Source of the DNA: CAZOIA01 sp964579675
Lineage (GTDB): Bacteria > Planctomycetota > Phycisphaerae > UBA1845 > PWPN01
Assembly: GCA_964579675.1 (NCBI GenBank)
Contig: CAZOIA010000043.1
Location: 1-31,821 of the forward strand
DNA length: 31,821 bases
Direction of reading: 5' to 3'
Part shown: one piece after another, positions 1-6,685 of the stretch
How the letters are laid out: every line of letters starts with the position of its first letter
Position numbering within the stretch: the first letter of the stretch is position 1
Translations under genes and position numbers: made by a program
Notes under the pieces: model-generated
What the model saw: the letters and a program-made list of their open reading frames with translations, nothing else
What the model was told of the DNA's origin: nothing
Databases searched by the model: none

Positions 1-427
1 TGTCCCGTAGTGTACCTGCCAAAATGGCAGGGCGCCATAGGGTTTTGCTACACCCTCCGGCAACGGGCACCTTCTCGATTCGCTCCGGCGTGCGGACCTT
101 ATGCCTGGTGGCCGGGCAGGTATGCGTCGCCACGTTGCGCGTGTACCTGTGCCACCAGAGGACGAAGAGATTGTCGTCGGCGGGCGGGTTGTCATACCAG
201 ATGCTCGCCCCGATGTAACAGACGAGCGGATAATACGGATCGTGGTCGTGGGCGTACTGCTTGATGGCCAGGCCGAAGTCGTGGAGGTTTGCCTTGCAGG
301 TAACGGCCTTGGCCTGGTGGCGGGCCTTCTTCAACGAGGGCAGCATGATGGCCAGCAGAAGCGCGATGATCACCACGACGACCAGGAGCTCTATCAGTGT
401 GAAGCCCCGGGCCGGCGCCTTTGTCAC
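1..427 (-). CDS. prepilin-like protein, partial (3' end outside window)
   Basis: This reads on the minus strand from a GTG at 425-427 and runs off the left edge, so only about 142 residues are visible. The N-terminus has a short basic leader followed by GFTLIELLVVVVIIALLLAI, the type IV prepilin / pseudopilin cleavage-methylation signal and hydrophobic helix. The helix continues into LPSLKKARHQAK, and the next stretch has a Cys in TCKANL, as in planctomycete H-X9-DG-type prepilin-like proteins. The start lies 13 bases after the stop of the similar gene at 441-1361, so the two are probably one transcript. The protein would be anchored in the inner membrane or processed by a prepilin peptidase; its role is unknown. 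No ATG precedes the signal, which makes GTG the likely start. Confidence 0.75.
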   Translation of the reverse strand, partial: MTKAPARGFTLIELLVVVVIIALLLAIMLPSLKKARHQAKAVTCKANLHDFGLAIKQYAHDHDPYYPLVCYIGASIWYDNPPADDNLFVLWWHRYTRNVATHTCPATRHKVRTPERIEKVPVAGGCSKTLWRPAILAGTLRD

Positions 428-440
428 TCCGGCCGTCGGG

Positions 441-1361
441 CTAGAACTGACTGTAGTCCTGGCCGTAGGGATTGTACTTGTTGGTCTGTTTATTGATCGT
501 CCAGCCATTGAGCGGTATCCAGGCCCAGGGCCATGGCGGCACATTTTGCTGATACGCCTCCGGCAAGACTTTCTGGAACCCGACATGGTAATCGGCGTAG
601 AGGAAGTTGTTACCGTTCTTATGATGCACCTGGAGTCCGCCCTCGTCGTGGCGATCCGGGTCGAAGTACCAGACGGCCGTCCCGAAATCGTCGTCCCCGG
701 CGTCCATGAGCATGACCACCTCGCTGGGGCGCTTGACCGCGGACGACTTTCGCATCCCGGCCTGAATGACGTTTATTCCACCATCACAAGCGGGCGCACT
801 GATATTGTCGATGTTGTAGTATCCCCATGCCCCATCAGGCACACCAGGCACATCCGTACTCAGGATATCGTCCAGCATACCCGGCTTGGGCTCATAGAGC
901 AGGGAATTGTTGACCCCGTAACTGAGAGCGTAAATGACTCGTGCGCATCGCCCGTGGTCGTGAACCGCCACCGAGGAAGAGCCGTGGTAAATCTCGTCAT
1001 CCGGACACAGGTAAAACTCGACGTGGGCGGCGTTGCTGCTTGTCTGAAAGGAAGAGGTCCTTTTCCCCTTGGTGAACCTCTGGACGTACTTATGGATCAG
1101 TGAACCCCAGTTCGAGCCGCAGTAGACGTCTTTATTGGCTTGCAGATAAAAGCTGATCCCGTGGCCGCACACTCGGAGGTTCGACGCACAGGTCATGACG
1201 CGCGCCTGCCGCCGGGCCCCGGCCAGGCTGGGGAGCAGGATGGCGACCAGCAGGGCAATGATGGCCATCACGACCAGCAGCTCGATCAAAGTGAATCCTG
1301 CTCTGGATCGCGACCGCGGTGGGGCATCACCATGCGTGTTTCCCGGAAAGTGCTCGCTCAT
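441..1361 (-). CDS. prepilin-like protein, H-X9-DG type
   Basis: This 306-residue protein has a 22-residue basic leader ending in GFTLIELLVVMAIIALLVAI, a class III prepilin signal with Glu at the +5 position after the expected Gly/Phe cleavage. After the helix come LPSLAGARRQAR and a CASNLR motif. Near the C-terminus, HHKNGNNFLYADYHVGF resembles the degenerate H-X9-DG box of the large planctomycete family of secreted pseudopilin-like proteins. The function of that family is not established; general secretion pseudopilus or surface roles are only inferred. A GAGG Shine-Dalgarno lies six bases before the ATG, and a good promoter lies at 1452-1480. The second copy at 1-427 follows 13 bases downstream. 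Confidence 0.85.
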   Translation of the reverse strand: MSEHFPGNTHGDAPPRSRSRAGFTLIELLVVMAIIALLVAILLPSLAGARRQARVMTCASNLRVCGHGISFYLQANKDVYCGSNWGSLIHKYVQRFTKGKRTSSFQTSSNAAHVEFYLCPDDEIYHGSSSVAVHDHGRCARVIYALSYGVNNSLLYEPKPGMLDDILSTDVPGVPDGAWGYYNIDNISAPACDGGINVIQAGMRKSSAVKRPSEVVMLMDAGDDDFGTAVWYFDPDRHDEGGLQVHHKNGNNFLYADYHVGFQKVLPEAYQQNVPPWPWAWIPLNGWTINKQTNKYNPYGQDYSQF

Positions 1362-1451
1362 GGTTAGCCTCGGCTCTCCTCAGGCCCGCCGAGCACACCT
1401 GTCACCGGCGGCGACACCCGCGACGAAGGGCTGCAAGGGTCTGATTCCCCG

Positions 1452-1480
1452 TGTTTACCACAATCGGCGGAATGTGTCAA
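1452..1480 (-). promoter_or_regulatory. sigma70-type promoter for the prepilin-like pair
   Basis: On the minus strand a perfect -35 TTGACA (1475-1480) is followed after exactly 17 bases by a -10-like TAAACA (1452-1457). It points at the prepilin-like gene starting at 1361 and leaves a leader of about 85 bases. Confidence 0.7.
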
Positions 1481-1553
1481 CAGCTCCAGCATTTTTGATA
1501 TCGGGCGCCTTCTCTCCAGAAGGTGGGCCTTCCGAACCTACCAGATGAGTAGC

Positions 1554-2579
1554 TTACTCGATATGGACAAGTTCTCCTGATTGTGTGCTGTGCTTCTCGG
1601 CCAGGGCGATGGCGACGGCGTCGCGGCTCTCAGCGGGCGTGGTGATCCTGGGCTCCTCGCCGCGCTCGATGCAGCCGATGAAGTACTCGATCTCGGCAAA
1701 GTACGCCTCGTCGCCGCTCAACTCGGGTGTTTCCGGATCGCCGTCGGGCGTGTACAGGGTTAACGGTTTGCCGCTATTCATGTCCCAGACGAGCGCGCCC
1801 GTCTCGAAGACGGCGGTGAAGCCCATATTGAAGCCGAACGCGGGGGGCATGTCCCAGAAACACTCGAGGTGCACGACCTGGTCCGGGACGTAGCGCCACA
1901 GGGCATGGACGCGATCGACCGCGCCGCTCGTGCGCTGACACCCTTGAGCGTGAACCGACCGGGGCTTGCCGAGCAGATGAATCGCAGAATCGACGTCGTG
2001 CACGTGAAGGTCGAGGATCGCCCCCCCGGACAGCTCCGGATTGACGGCCCAGTTGTTGAGCGTGTAGTCGGGCGTGGCGGCTTGACGTCTGAGGTGCAAC
2101 GCCTTGAGTGCGCCGAATCGCCCCTCGTCGAAAACCCGCTTGAGATAGACGTACTCCGGCCAGAAGCGGATACACTGGGCGATCATGAACTTGCCCCTGG
2201 CGTCGGCGGCAGCGGCCAGCATGGCGTCGCAGTCCTCGACGCTCAGAGCCATCGGCTTCTCGCACAGCACGTGCTTGCCGGCCTTGAGGGCCTCGACGGC
2301 GATCTCCCGGTGGAGGTGAGTCGGCACGCAGATGTCCACCATGTCCACTTGTGCGTCAGCGATGAGGTCCCGCCATTCGCTGCAGGTCTTGATGTCGCCG
2401 AGGTTGCGCCTGGTGCCGCGGGCATCGGCGATGTTGCCGCCGATCTTCGACCAGTCGCCGGCCCGGCGGTCGGCCTCCTTGTCGCAGAGGGTGACGACCA
2501 CCCGGTCGGTCAGCTTCTCGTACTGGTTGAAATGATTCCGGCCCACGAAGCCAGCGCCGATCAGGCCCACGCGCATCAT
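1554..2579 (-). CDS. Gfo/Idh/MocA family oxidoreductase
   Basis: This 341-residue NAD(P)-dependent oxidoreductase starts with a Rossmann fingerprint (VGLIGAGFVG, residues 4-13) and has the EKP signature of the family at about residues 107-109 (HVLCEKPMAL). The C-terminal half fits the GFO/IDH/MocA alpha/beta substrate domain, with a GGAILDLHVHDVD segment around the catalytic His region. Members oxidise or epimerise sugars, inositols and related compounds; the substrate cannot be read here. I chose ATG ATG at 2577-2579 because GGGAGG lies six bases before it; an in-frame ATG at 2585 is too close. The reading frame can be extended upstream to 2660 but without family homology. The first 82 codons and the leader are duplicated exactly at 4585-4899, so the native upstream promoter may now be separated from this gene by the inserted segment. 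Confidence 0.9.
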   Translation of the reverse strand: MMRVGLIGAGFVGRNHFNQYEKLTDRVVVTLCDKEADRRAGDWSKIGGNIADARGTRRNLGDIKTCSEWRDLIADAQVDMVDICVPTHLHREIAVEALKAGKHVLCEKPMALSVEDCDAMLAAAADARGKFMIAQCIRFWPEYVYLKRVFDEGRFGALKALHLRRQAATPDYTLNNWAVNPELSGGAILDLHVHDVDSAIHLLGKPRSVHAQGCQRTSGAVDRVHALWRYVPDQVVHLECFWDMPPAFGFNMGFTAVFETGALVWDMNSGKPLTLYTPDGDPETPELSGDEAYFAEIEYFIGCIERGEEPRITTPAESRDAVAIALAEKHSTQSGELVHIE

Positions 2580-2648
2580 AACCATCCTCCCGCCCAAGAT
2601 GACCGGGCCGGTCGCATGGTACCGCCGCGGCTGCACCGGCGGAAGGCG
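2334..2648. repeat. 315-bp perfect direct repeat, copy 1
   Basis: By direct reading this stretch is identical, base for base, to 4585-4899 in the same orientation. It covers the first 82 codons of the oxidoreductase, its Shine-Dalgarno and about 70 bases of leader. At the left boundary the two copies differ from base 2333 (t) against 4584 (g), and at the right boundary from 2649 (t) against 4900 (c). The unit offset is 2251 bp. Confidence 0.97.
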
Positions 2649-2914
2649 TGACTCCATCAAGTCCAGCTAACCCGCTCGCTAAAGCAAGAATTCCCCGCGC
2701 TCATGTCCGGGAATGGTCATCCGTTAGTCATCTGCGGCACACGCCTTGCCATCATGCCCACGGCACCCCTGGTCACCTTGCCATCATCGCCGGACTTGGG
2801 CACCAAGCGTAGGGGGAAACTCAGAAGCTGGGCTCATCCGGTCGGTGCTGCAACGCCGATACGCCCCGGCCGCCCTTTGAAGGTAGGGCACGCCTGCGCT
2901 GAGATCCGTTGCGA

Positions 2915-3097
2915 CTAGCGGCTGCTTGGTTTCTTCTTTCCGAGTTGCTCTCTCATACGCTGAAAGATCTCCGTGGCGAGTCCCGTGCCAGCCACCCTGG
3001 GCTTCTCATCCGCCTCCTTCGTCCAATTGGGGAACATCTCACGTTTGAACTCGTCAATGCTTCGAAACACCTTGGTCTTGCGCGTTCGCTTCGCCAT
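2915..3097 (-). CDS. small basic protein, partner of the Ntn-hydrolase-like gene
   Basis: This 60-residue protein begins with a run of basic residues (MAKRTRKTK) and has an acidic-aromatic middle (IDEFKREMFPNW), a predicted helix (ATEIFQRMREQLG) and a KKK tail. I recognise no named domain. The ATG at 3095-3097 follows the stop of the 437-residue gene by ten bases, and AGGAGAGG sits four bases before the ATG, so translation initiation should be strong and the two genes are an operon. A longer frame opening at 3136 is possible but would overlap the upstream gene and lack such a ribosome site. Its size, charge and tight linkage suggest a partner, adaptor or regulator of the hydrolase-like protein; that is inference. 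Confidence 0.75.
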   Translation of the reverse strand: MAKRTRKTKVFRSIDEFKREMFPNWTKEADEKPRVAGTGLATEIFQRMREQLGKKKPSSR

Positions 3098-3107
3098 GCG
3101 ACCTCTC

Positions 3108-4421
3108 CTAGCCTGGCCTGTTATAGTGGCCTGCAATAAACGCGGGATTCAGTTCCGGACGGAAGTAGTGCTTCCGCTTGATCCATACGAAACCGTCAGC
3201 CTTGGAAATCACCGCCACGTCGATCGGGCCAGCAACCGTTTCAGTCTCCATCGACATGCGATGTTTCATGGAAGTAAGATTAACCAGCGACTCGGCCATT
3301 GCAGCCATTTCATCCTTGGGCAGAAGGCTGAGGACGGACACGACTGGTCGTACGTACTCATCATGCCGAAATGCCCGTAGGCGTTGTATGTACTCGGAAA
3401 GAAACTCCTTCCTCTGACGATTGATGCTCTTCCTCCAACGAGTGAGCTGCCCGGGTGTCCCTTTTATTATAGCATCCGTGATCAGATTCGCAAACCTCTC
3501 CAACGACACAGACATGTCCTGCTCGAGTTTGCCTTGGTAAACTGGATCCACACCCTCCATGAAGGAACTGACCATCTGCTTTTGGGCGAAAGCAAGGACG
3601 CAGGCCGTGTTCTTCTGATCGACCTCAACGGAATGATCCTGTCTATAGGACAGGATCCTCTGGACCAAGCCGTCAACCGAGAACGAAATGAGGTGAGGGA
3701 AAACCTCCTCGTCGCCGAATCCCGTGACTACGAGTCCAGAAACGCCCGAATGCTCAACCCAACTCGGGAACTTCACGAACAGAGAAGACACTATGTGGAG
3801 GAGATCAGTTCTCGCACGTCGGGATAAGGGCAGCTTGTTCGGTACCTCCTCAAAAACTCGCTTCACGATGCGCTGTATGTTCTGCTTGTACCGTTTAGTC
3901 ATACCCGCCGCACGAGAACTGGTGCAACCCTTAACGAAGGGGGCGGTGCGCCATCGCCGTGCCTGCTGAGCAAACGCTCCGGCTACCAGTTGGCCCGCGC
4001 GCTGCTGTGTGATGGAACCTTTCTCCTTGATCTCCTCCTTGAGAAGTCTCACGATGTTGTCCCGCAACAGCCGGCACATGGCGTCGACATGGGCTTCGAC
4101 GTGGTCCTTCTGCACGTCGGGGCCTATGGCTGACTCCTGGGTGCTGAGGAACTTCAGGAACCCGTCGGCGTAGGTGCGCAGACGTGCGAACTTCCTGGTT
4201 CCCAACTGCCTCCGGTAGTTCTTTATCAAGGTCTCCCAAGGAATCCCCATGAACTCCGCACCTCCATAAACCATTATGCCCACGGGGTGATGGCGTGAAA
4301 GAGCGAAGATCTTGTTGGCGGACTGAAAGACCTTCTGGCCCCCCGGATGTTGAACGGTCGCGGCACTGTCGGCGGCAATGGCCACTGCTTCCTTGTTCAT
4401 CATTGCGAGTTCAGTTGTCAT
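3108..4421 (-). CDS. divergent proteasome/HslV-like Ntn-hydrolase with helical insertions
   Basis: This 437-residue protein starts MTTELAMMNKEAVAIAADSA. After Met removal it would expose Thr1, and it keeps the HslV/proteasome beta spacing exactly: Thr1, then Asp17 in AADSAAT, then a Lys before I-F-x-L (NKIFAL), like Lys33 before L-F-x-I. VGIMVYGGAEFMG followed by a helix matches the strand/helix after that Lys. Further on, SGLVVTGFGDEEVFPHLISF (228-247) resembles the proteasome G-G-x-D...P-H-x-F-S-x-D region, and GPIDVAVISKADGFVWI (398-414) resembles the last strands of archaeal beta subunits. Two extra helical stretches (about 75-225 and 260-395) make it about twice the usual length. The auxiliary Ser129/Asp166/Ser169 positions are not evident. 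I chose ATG 4419-4421 because it places Thr at position 1. A widespread uncharacterised bacterial family looks similar; its substrate is unknown. Confidence 0.7.
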   Translation of the reverse strand: MTTELAMMNKEAVAIAADSAATVQHPGGQKVFQSANKIFALSRHHPVGIMVYGGAEFMGIPWETLIKNYRRQLGTRKFARLRTYADGFLKFLSTQESAIGPDVQKDHVEAHVDAMCRLLRDNIVRLLKEEIKEKGSITQQRAGQLVAGAFAQQARRWRTAPFVKGCTSSRAAGMTKRYKQNIQRIVKRVFEEVPNKLPLSRRARTDLLHIVSSLFVKFPSWVEHSGVSGLVVTGFGDEEVFPHLISFSVDGLVQRILSYRQDHSVEVDQKNTACVLAFAQKQMVSSFMEGVDPVYQGKLEQDMSVSLERFANLITDAIIKGTPGQLTRWRKSINRQRKEFLSEYIQRLRAFRHDEYVRPVVSVLSLLPKDEMAAMAESLVNLTSMKHRMSMETETVAGPIDVAVISKADGFVWIKRKHYFRPELNPAFIAGHYNRPG

Positions 4422-4491
4422 GGGGGACGCTCTCTGTGGCAGCAATCATCCATTACTTCTGTCATCTATCGACTGGCACAATCGGTCCTGC

Positions 4492-4830
4492 TCACTCGCA
4501 GGCCGAATCACTTGACTTCTGGCGGCTGATCACGATAGCCAAACCTTGTTTGAGGGGCGAAGTATACCGCTCGTTGGGCAGGAGGTCCACCATGTCCACT
4601 TGTGCGTCAGCGATGAGGTCCCGCCATTCGCTGCAGGTCTTGATGTCGCCGAGGTTGCGCCTGGTGCCGCGGGCATCGGCGATGTTGCCGCCGATCTTCG
4701 ACCAGTCGCCGGCCCGGCGGTCGGCCTCCTTGTCGCAGAGGGTGACGACCACCCGGTCGGTCAGCTTCTCGTACTGGTTGAAATGATTCCGGCCCACGAA
4801 GCCAGCGCCGATCAGGCCCACGCGCATCAT
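4492..4830 (-). pseudogene. truncated oxidoreductase 5' copy fused to insert sequence
   Basis: The second copy of the oxidoreductase start keeps its GGGAGG ribosome site, start codons and the first 82 codons unchanged. At 4584/4585 it reads into the inserted segment for 30 unrelated codons and stops at 4492. The product would be a 112-residue protein with the NAD-binding half-fold (VGLIGAGFVG) but without EKP or a substrate domain, so it cannot be an active enzyme of the family. It may still be transcribed from the original upstream region and would then read towards the Ntn-hydrolase-like gene 70 bases further on. Confidence 0.8.
4561..4589 (-). promoter_or_regulatory. candidate promoter created at the repeat/insert junction
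   Basis: On the minus strand TGGACC (4584-4589) is followed after 17 bases by TATACT (4561-4566). The -35 box spans the junction of the 315-bp repeat and the insert, while the -10 lies in the insert. It would drive the Ntn-hydrolase-like gene with a leader of about 130 bases. The matches are 4/6 and 5/6, so this is only a candidate. Confidence 0.35.
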
Positions 4831-4899
4831 AACCATCCTCCCGCCCAAGATGACCGGGCCGGTCGCATGGTACCGCCGCGGCTGCACCGGCGGAAGGCG
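4585..4899. repeat. 315-bp perfect direct repeat, copy 2
   Basis: This is identical to 2334-2648 in the same orientation, with no mismatch seen over 315 bases. It continues on the right into 4900-4979, the region downstream of the secretin-like gene, which is probably the original upstream context of the oxidoreductase. Confidence 0.97.
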
Positions 4900-4960
4900 C
4901 CCCCGGGCGTCCTCTCGGCGCCGAGATGGTTCGGCAGGTGCTCAAGCGGCCGATGCTGAT

Positions 4961-4979
4961 GGTCCGTTGAAACCGGACC
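4961..4979 (-). terminator. stem-loop directly after the secretin-like gene
   Basis: GGTCCG (4961-4966) and CGGACC (4974-4979) form a perfect six-base stem with a seven-base loop, immediately after the TGA of the gene ending at 4980. No U-tract follows, so it could be a weak terminator or an mRNA 3'-end stabiliser. Confidence 0.3.
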
Positions 4980-5687
4980 TCAGTCGGTCAGCCGCGTCGC
5001 GGTCAGTCGGATGACGGTCATCTTGGTCTCGTCGTCGGCGTCGCCGGACAGATCCGGATCATTGCAGGCCAGCCAGACCGGCTCCCGGCTCCGCAACACC
5101 CGCGTTTCCTCGGTCAGCAGTCGCTGCGTGAAGACCGGCACGCTGACTTCCTCGGCGATCTCGAGGCTCTCGTCCTGAAGATCGGAACACTCGATCCCGA
5201 ACGAGACCTTCGCCTGCATCGGATCGTCCTCATCCAGCCACACGCCGGAGATGTTGGCGACGAAACCGACCTGCTCGTAGCCCACGGAAGGGGTGATGTT
5301 CCCGTCCGCGCTGATCACGACGTCCCTGACCGCCGGCACCCGCTGCCCGGTGCTGACGGTCGTCTGCTCGGGCAGGTCAACGACGTTGTCATATCGCAGC
5401 ACCAACCGGGCGTGGCCGAGCTGACTCAGCCGCTCAAGCACCTCCGAGGCCGGGGGCTGACCCCCGCCGATCCTGTCGAGGCTGAAATCGGCGAGCCGGG
5501 CGTACGTACACGTCAGCTCGAAAACGTCGAGCTGGAGCCGGGTGAGGTGAGCCACCGGGTCCGCCCGGGTCACCGCGGGCTTGATGAATTCTCCACCGGC
5601 GGCGTCCGCCCGGGACATCAGCCCGACGGCGACGACACCCACAAGGACTCCGCACGATGAGAGAACAACCCATTTGCACGTGCGCAT
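4980..5687 (-). CDS. exported secretin-domain-like protein, paralogue A
   Basis: This 235-residue protein has an N-terminal signal or anchor (MRTCKWVVLSSCGVLVGVVA). It then reads VAHLTRLQLDVFELTCTYAR, a region with LARLVLRYDN-type strands, NITPSVGYEQVGF, a beta-rich segment with IECSDLQDES, and a final VIRLTATRLTD. The YxxVGF strand and alternating hydrophobic pattern resemble the beta domain of type II/IV secretins, but it is too short to be a pore-forming secretin. I read it as a standalone secretin-like periplasmic protein of unknown role. ATG 5685-5687 is chosen because AAGGAGG lies six bases before it. It is a tandem paralogue of 5823-6545: the order of motifs and the C-terminal VxRLxATRLxD are shared. 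Confidence 0.7.
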   Translation of the reverse strand: MRTCKWVVLSSCGVLVGVVAVGLMSRADAAGGEFIKPAVTRADPVAHLTRLQLDVFELTCTYARLADFSLDRIGGGQPPASEVLERLSQLGHARLVLRYDNVVDLPEQTTVSTGQRVPAVRDVVISADGNITPSVGYEQVGFVANISGVWLDEDDPMQAKVSFGIECSDLQDESLEIAEEVSVPVFTQRLLTEETRVLRSREPVWLACNDPDLSGDADDETKMTVIRLTATRLTD

Positions 5688-5739
5688 GACATACCTCCTT
5701 TCAATGGCCAATGAGCCTGCGCGCAGTTCATCCGTCGGG

Positions 5740-5745
5740 CTTATA
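5740..5745 (-). promoter_or_regulatory. candidate -10 element, TATAAG
   Basis: TATAAG on the minus strand lies 53 bases upstream of the start of paralogue A. The same hexamer lies 53 bases upstream of paralogue B. The -35 is not clear; TTGCAT occurs at a long spacing of 20. Confidence 0.35.
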
Positions 5746-5822
5746 CGATGCGGCGGACCGACAGGATGCAATCACACCGGACTCGGACTGACCAAACAAG
5801 GTGGGCCGGGCGGCATGCTTGT

Positions 5823-6545
5823 TCAGTCGGGCAATCGCGTGGCGACCAGGCGAACGACTGACACGTTGATCAGCGCTTTCTCACCGTCGCGTCCCGGCAA
5901 GTCGTTGCTGACGATGAAGATCGGCTGGCCACTGGTTACGGTTACGTATTGCCCGATGTCCAGCTTCGCGAATGCAGGTAGGGTGACACCGCTTCCGATC
6001 TCCGTGCCGCTCTTGACCACGTTTGAGCAGTCGATCTCGCAGCGGATGTCGGCCCGAGCGGGCGCGGCGTCGTCCCGCCATCGGCCCTCCAGCTCCATCT
6101 TGAAGCCGACGTCCTGGTAGGACACGCTGGGGGTGACCACGCCCCCTTTGCCGACGACGACGTCCTGCACCGTCGGCGCTTGTTTGCCGTTGGACAGGTT
6201 GGATCTCCCGGTCAGGTTCAGGACGTTGTCGATGCGGACCAGGAGCCGGGCGCTGCCGAACTCCCCCAACTGCTTGGCGACATCCGCAACGGAGCAGCCC
6301 TCGCCGGCCGGCCGGTATAGCGCGTCAGGCTTGAGCCGAATCAGTTGGTCATTCGTGCAGACCACCTCGAACAGGTCAACCTGCACCCGGGTGGGCTGAG
6401 GGCCCGTCGCGTCGGGTTCGCCGGCTTGGCGGCCGGGTAGCGCGGCTCGGGGGCTCCCACTCCGGGCCTGGGCGTACAGGCCAAGCGTCAGGGCACCCGT
6501 CAACAGACCACAGACAGACAAGACGATAAAACGGCGGCTGAACAT
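5823..6545 (-). CDS. exported secretin-domain-like protein, paralogue B
   Basis: This 240-residue protein has a signal peptide (FIVLSVCGLLTGALTLGLYA) followed by a Pro/Gly-rich linker. Then come TRVQVDLFEVVCTNDQLI, SARLLVRIDNVLNL, VVTPSVSYQDVGFKMELEG, IRCEIDCSN and a final VVRLVATRLPD. Each block has a counterpart at the same place in paralogue A (4980-5687), so this is a tandem duplication that has diverged. GAAAGGAGGA ends four bases before the ATG. The secretin-like SYQDVGF strand is the only clue to fold; both copies conserve a Cys pair region (ECS / EIDCS) that might form disulphides. No secretion-system genes are nearby, so I do not assign a pathway. Confidence 0.7.
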   Translation of the reverse strand: MFSRRFIVLSVCGLLTGALTLGLYAQARSGSPRAALPGRQAGEPDATGPQPTRVQVDLFEVVCTNDQLIRLKPDALYRPAGEGCSVADVAKQLGEFGSARLLVRIDNVLNLTGRSNLSNGKQAPTVQDVVVGKGGVVTPSVSYQDVGFKMELEGRWRDDAAPARADIRCEIDCSNVVKSGTEIGSGVTLPAFAKLDIGQYVTVTSGQPIFIVSNDLPGRDGEKALINVSVVRLVATRLPD

Positions 6546-6597
6546 GGGGTCCTCCTTTCAGCACGGTGTCATGGGATGGAGACGCGGCTTCTCTGAC

Positions 6598-6603
6598 CTT
6601 ATA
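6598..6603 (-). promoter_or_regulatory. candidate -10 element, TATAAG
   Basis: TATAAG on the minus strand lies 53 bases before the ATG of paralogue B, the same place as in paralogue A. No convincing -35 is visible. Confidence 0.35.
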
Positions 6604-6685
6604 CAGATGCCAAGCCGGTTTGGTTGTTACTGATCGGTTCCGTTCCCTGGCAACGAGGGGCTGGGGGAAGTTGCTGGGGATCACC

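Larger units (their letters stand above)
2649..4584. mobile_element. candidate inserted segment between direct repeats
   Basis: This 1936-bp segment lies between the two 315-bp repeats and carries two co-directional genes (2915-3097 and 3108-4421). Several 60-base rows counted by hand within it and its gene give 47-55% G+C, against about 65% in the neighbouring oxidoreductase. It holds no recombinase, transposase or integrase, and no convincing terminal inverted repeats. Ancestral insertion with duplication of the oxidoreductase 5' end, single-crossover integration of a circle carrying that end, or a local rearrangement would all give this structure. Bases 2649-2914 contain no gene that I can support, only two copies of CCTTGCCATCAT at 2744-2755 and 2776-2787. 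Confidence 0.5.

Noticed and set aside
1508..1523. Terminator for the oxidoreductase gene (CCTTCT / AGAAGG stem)
   Set aside because: The stem is only six perfect bases and no U-tract follows on either strand.
2649..4584. Insertion sequence with transposase
   Set aside because: No transposase, integrase or clear terminal inverted repeats; the two genes are a hydrolase-like protein and a small basic protein.
2334..4899. The duplication as an assembly error
   Set aside because: Not fully excluded: 315 bp is close to short-read fragment sizes. I keep it as real because the two copies lead into different unique flanks and the insert has its own coherent operon; long reads would settle it.
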